DNA of 8,177 nt from Candidatus Phaeomarinibacter sp. (GTDB taxonomy: Bacteria > Pseudomonadota > Alphaproteobacteria > CGMCC-115125). Location of the stretch: contig JANQMQ010000575.1 in assembly GCA_028279995.1 (NCBI GenBank), forward strand, positions 1-8,177. The letters are read 5' to 3'. Below the pieces are notes generated by a model, which saw only the letters and a program-made list of their open reading frames with translations, was not told where the DNA came from and searched no databases. Both the position numbers and the translations under genes were made by a program. Numbering within the stretch: position 1 is the first letter of the stretch; each line of letters starts with the position of its first letter. Below, one piece after another: positions 7,352-8,177 of this stretch.

Positions 7352-7930
7352 ATGACCCAGCACACCGGTCCCATTTCATGGTTCGCCGAGCGCAGTCTGA
7401 GAAAGATGGAAAAGCGCTACGACTACAATTTCGACTATGTACGGCACCTCTGGCACGTCTCTCGCGGAGCCTGGCGGCGGTTCTCGTTCGGTTTCATGTG
7501 GTTCGCCACAGGGCGCGATTCCCTGCCCGCCAATGCCGGCGCAGTCGCTGGAATTGTCAGTACCCTGCATGCGGATTGTGGTCCGTGCACGCAGATCACC
7601 GTCAACATGGCCCTTGAAGCAGGCGTGTCACCCAGGGTCCTCAGCGCTGCTGTATCCGGTGATCTGAATGCCCTGCCGGACGACCTCGCCCTCGTTTACC
7701 GCTTCACCCATGCCGTCGTGAACGGCAGCTACAATGCGTCAGAGATGCGCGAAGGTGTCCTGAAGCTCTATGGCGAAAAGGGTCTTGTTGACCTCGCATC
7801 TGTCATTGCCGCAGGTCAGGTCTATCCGACCCTCAAGCGCACCCTTGGCTTCGGCGAGACCTGCCTGAAGGTCACCGTCGACCGTACGGATGTTGACGCT
7901 CACCGTCTGGGCGCCAAAGCTGCCGCATGA
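7352..7930 (+). CDS. Carboxymuconolactone decarboxylase/AhpD-like protein paired with ECF41 sigma factor
   Basis: This is a 192-residue soluble protein with a CMD/AhpD-like helical core at about residues 50-165. It has a CxxC motif (HADCGPCTQ; Cys76 and Cys79) followed by the family's helix pattern (ALEAGVSPRVL and LALVYRFTHAVV). The two Cys suggest thiol redox activity. However, the His four residues after the second Cys in AhpD is Thr83 here, and no Glu stands 12 residues before the first Cys (Ala64 is there), so the classical AhpD relay is incomplete. The start is ATG 7352, with AAGGAG (7340-7345) 6 bases upstream; the same frame stays open far upstream but without coding character. The stop codon overlaps the sigma factor start (ATGA), pointing to translational coupling. 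ECF41 sigma factors are commonly encoded beside CMD, oxidoreductase or epimerase (COE) proteins, and this pair fits. Its substrate is unknown. Confidence 0.8.
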   Translation: MTQHTGPISWFAERSLRKMEKRYDYNFDYVRHLWHVSRGAWRRFSFGFMWFATGRDSLPANAGAVAGIVSTLHADCGPCTQITVNMALEAGVSPRVLSAAVSGDLNALPDDLALVYRFTHAVVNGSYNASEMREGVLKLYGEKGLVDLASVIAAGQVYPTLKRTLGFGETCLKVTVDRTDVDAHRLGAKAAA

Positions 7931-8177
7931 GCATGTCGCCAGATACACCGGACAGCAATCGTCCGCAGGATGTTGAAGCCTTCGAACAGGTCCGGCCGGA
8001 TCTGTTGCGGCTTGCCTATCGCATGACAGGCGGTCGCTCGGAAGCGGAAGACATCGTGCAGGATGCATGGCTGCGCTGGCACCGGGCGGATACGTCGGAT
8101 GTACAAAACCCAAAAGCCTGGCTGTCCAAGACGGTGGCGCGCCTGTCCATCGATCATCTGCGCAAGGTAAAAACACG
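7927..8177 (+). CDS. ECF sigma factor, ECF41 (SigJ-like) type, 3' part outside window
   Basis: These are the first 83 codons of an extracytoplasmic-function RNA polymerase sigma factor. Residues about 20-52 form region 2, with LLRLAYRMTG (26-35) and the core-binding segment EAEDIVQDAWLRW (39-51). NPKAWLSKTVARLSIDHLRK (61-80) matches the end of region 2 and the following helix in SigJ/ECF41 proteins. The start ATG at 7927 overlaps the CMD gene stop as ATGA; a second in-frame ATG at 7933 is possible. The sequence is cut at the right edge, so region 4 and the SnoaL-like C-terminal extension that defines ECF41 are not visible. The ECF41 assignment rests on the adjacent CMD-like gene and the TGTCACA/CGTC promoter. 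In this family the fused C-terminal domain, rather than a classical anti-sigma factor, is known to control activity. Confidence 0.85.
   Translation, partial: MSMSPDTPDSNRPQDVEAFEQVRPDLLRLAYRMTGGRSEAEDIVQDAWLRWHRADTSDVQNPKAWLSKTVARLSIDHLRKVKT

Noticed and set aside
7739..8176. A minus-strand open frame opposite the CMD and sigma factor genes
   Set aside because: It is antisense to two recognised genes. Its Cys- and Pro-rich translation has no recognisable domain.

Overview
The window is GC-rich (about 60% by eye) and reads as a piece of an alphaproteobacterial chromosome. The clues are a stand-alone PAS_5-type PAS protein, spinster-like MFS carriers, an accA gene and an ECF41-type sigma factor paired with a carboxymuconolactone decarboxylase (CMD) like protein. 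I cannot name a genus from sequence alone. No RNA gene, insertion sequence, CRISPR array or phage signature was found.

Left half (1-6167). Two tandem paralogous spinster-like MFS transporters are on the minus strand; the downstream one loses only its last few codons at the left edge. They diverge from a plus-strand set made of a small PAS_5-type protein followed by two tandem paralogous microsomal-type epoxide hydrolases. The 357-base divergent region between the two arms (2695-3051) holds an inverted repeat with a nearby third half-site, and a separate pair of direct repeats. A reasonable inference is one locus for uptake or export and hydrolytic opening of epoxide-bearing compounds, with the PAS protein as a possible sensor. 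The substrate is unknown and co-regulation is not proven.

Middle (6174-7133). accA, encoding the carboxyltransferase alpha subunit of acetyl-CoA carboxylase, is on the minus strand. It converges on the second epoxide hydrolase gene with only 6 bases between the two stop codons.

Right part (7134-8177). Divergent from accA is a compact regulatory module: a textbook-like ECF41 promoter (TGTCACA, 16 bases, CGTC), then a gene for a CMD/AhpD-like protein with a CxxC motif, then an ECF sigma factor gene that overlaps it by ATGA and runs off the right edge. This matches the known pairing of ECF41 sigma factors with COE proteins (carboxymuconolactone decarboxylases, oxidoreductases or epimerases), in which the sigma factor activates its own operon. 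The promoter is the most specific regulatory signal in the window.

All complete genes are intact, and I saw no frameshift or internal stop in any gene. The most unusual aspects are the mirrored arrangement of two tandem duplicated gene pairs around a PAS gene, the different charge-relay acid (Glu versus Asp) in the two hydrolases, and the non-canonical active-site surroundings of the CxxC protein.
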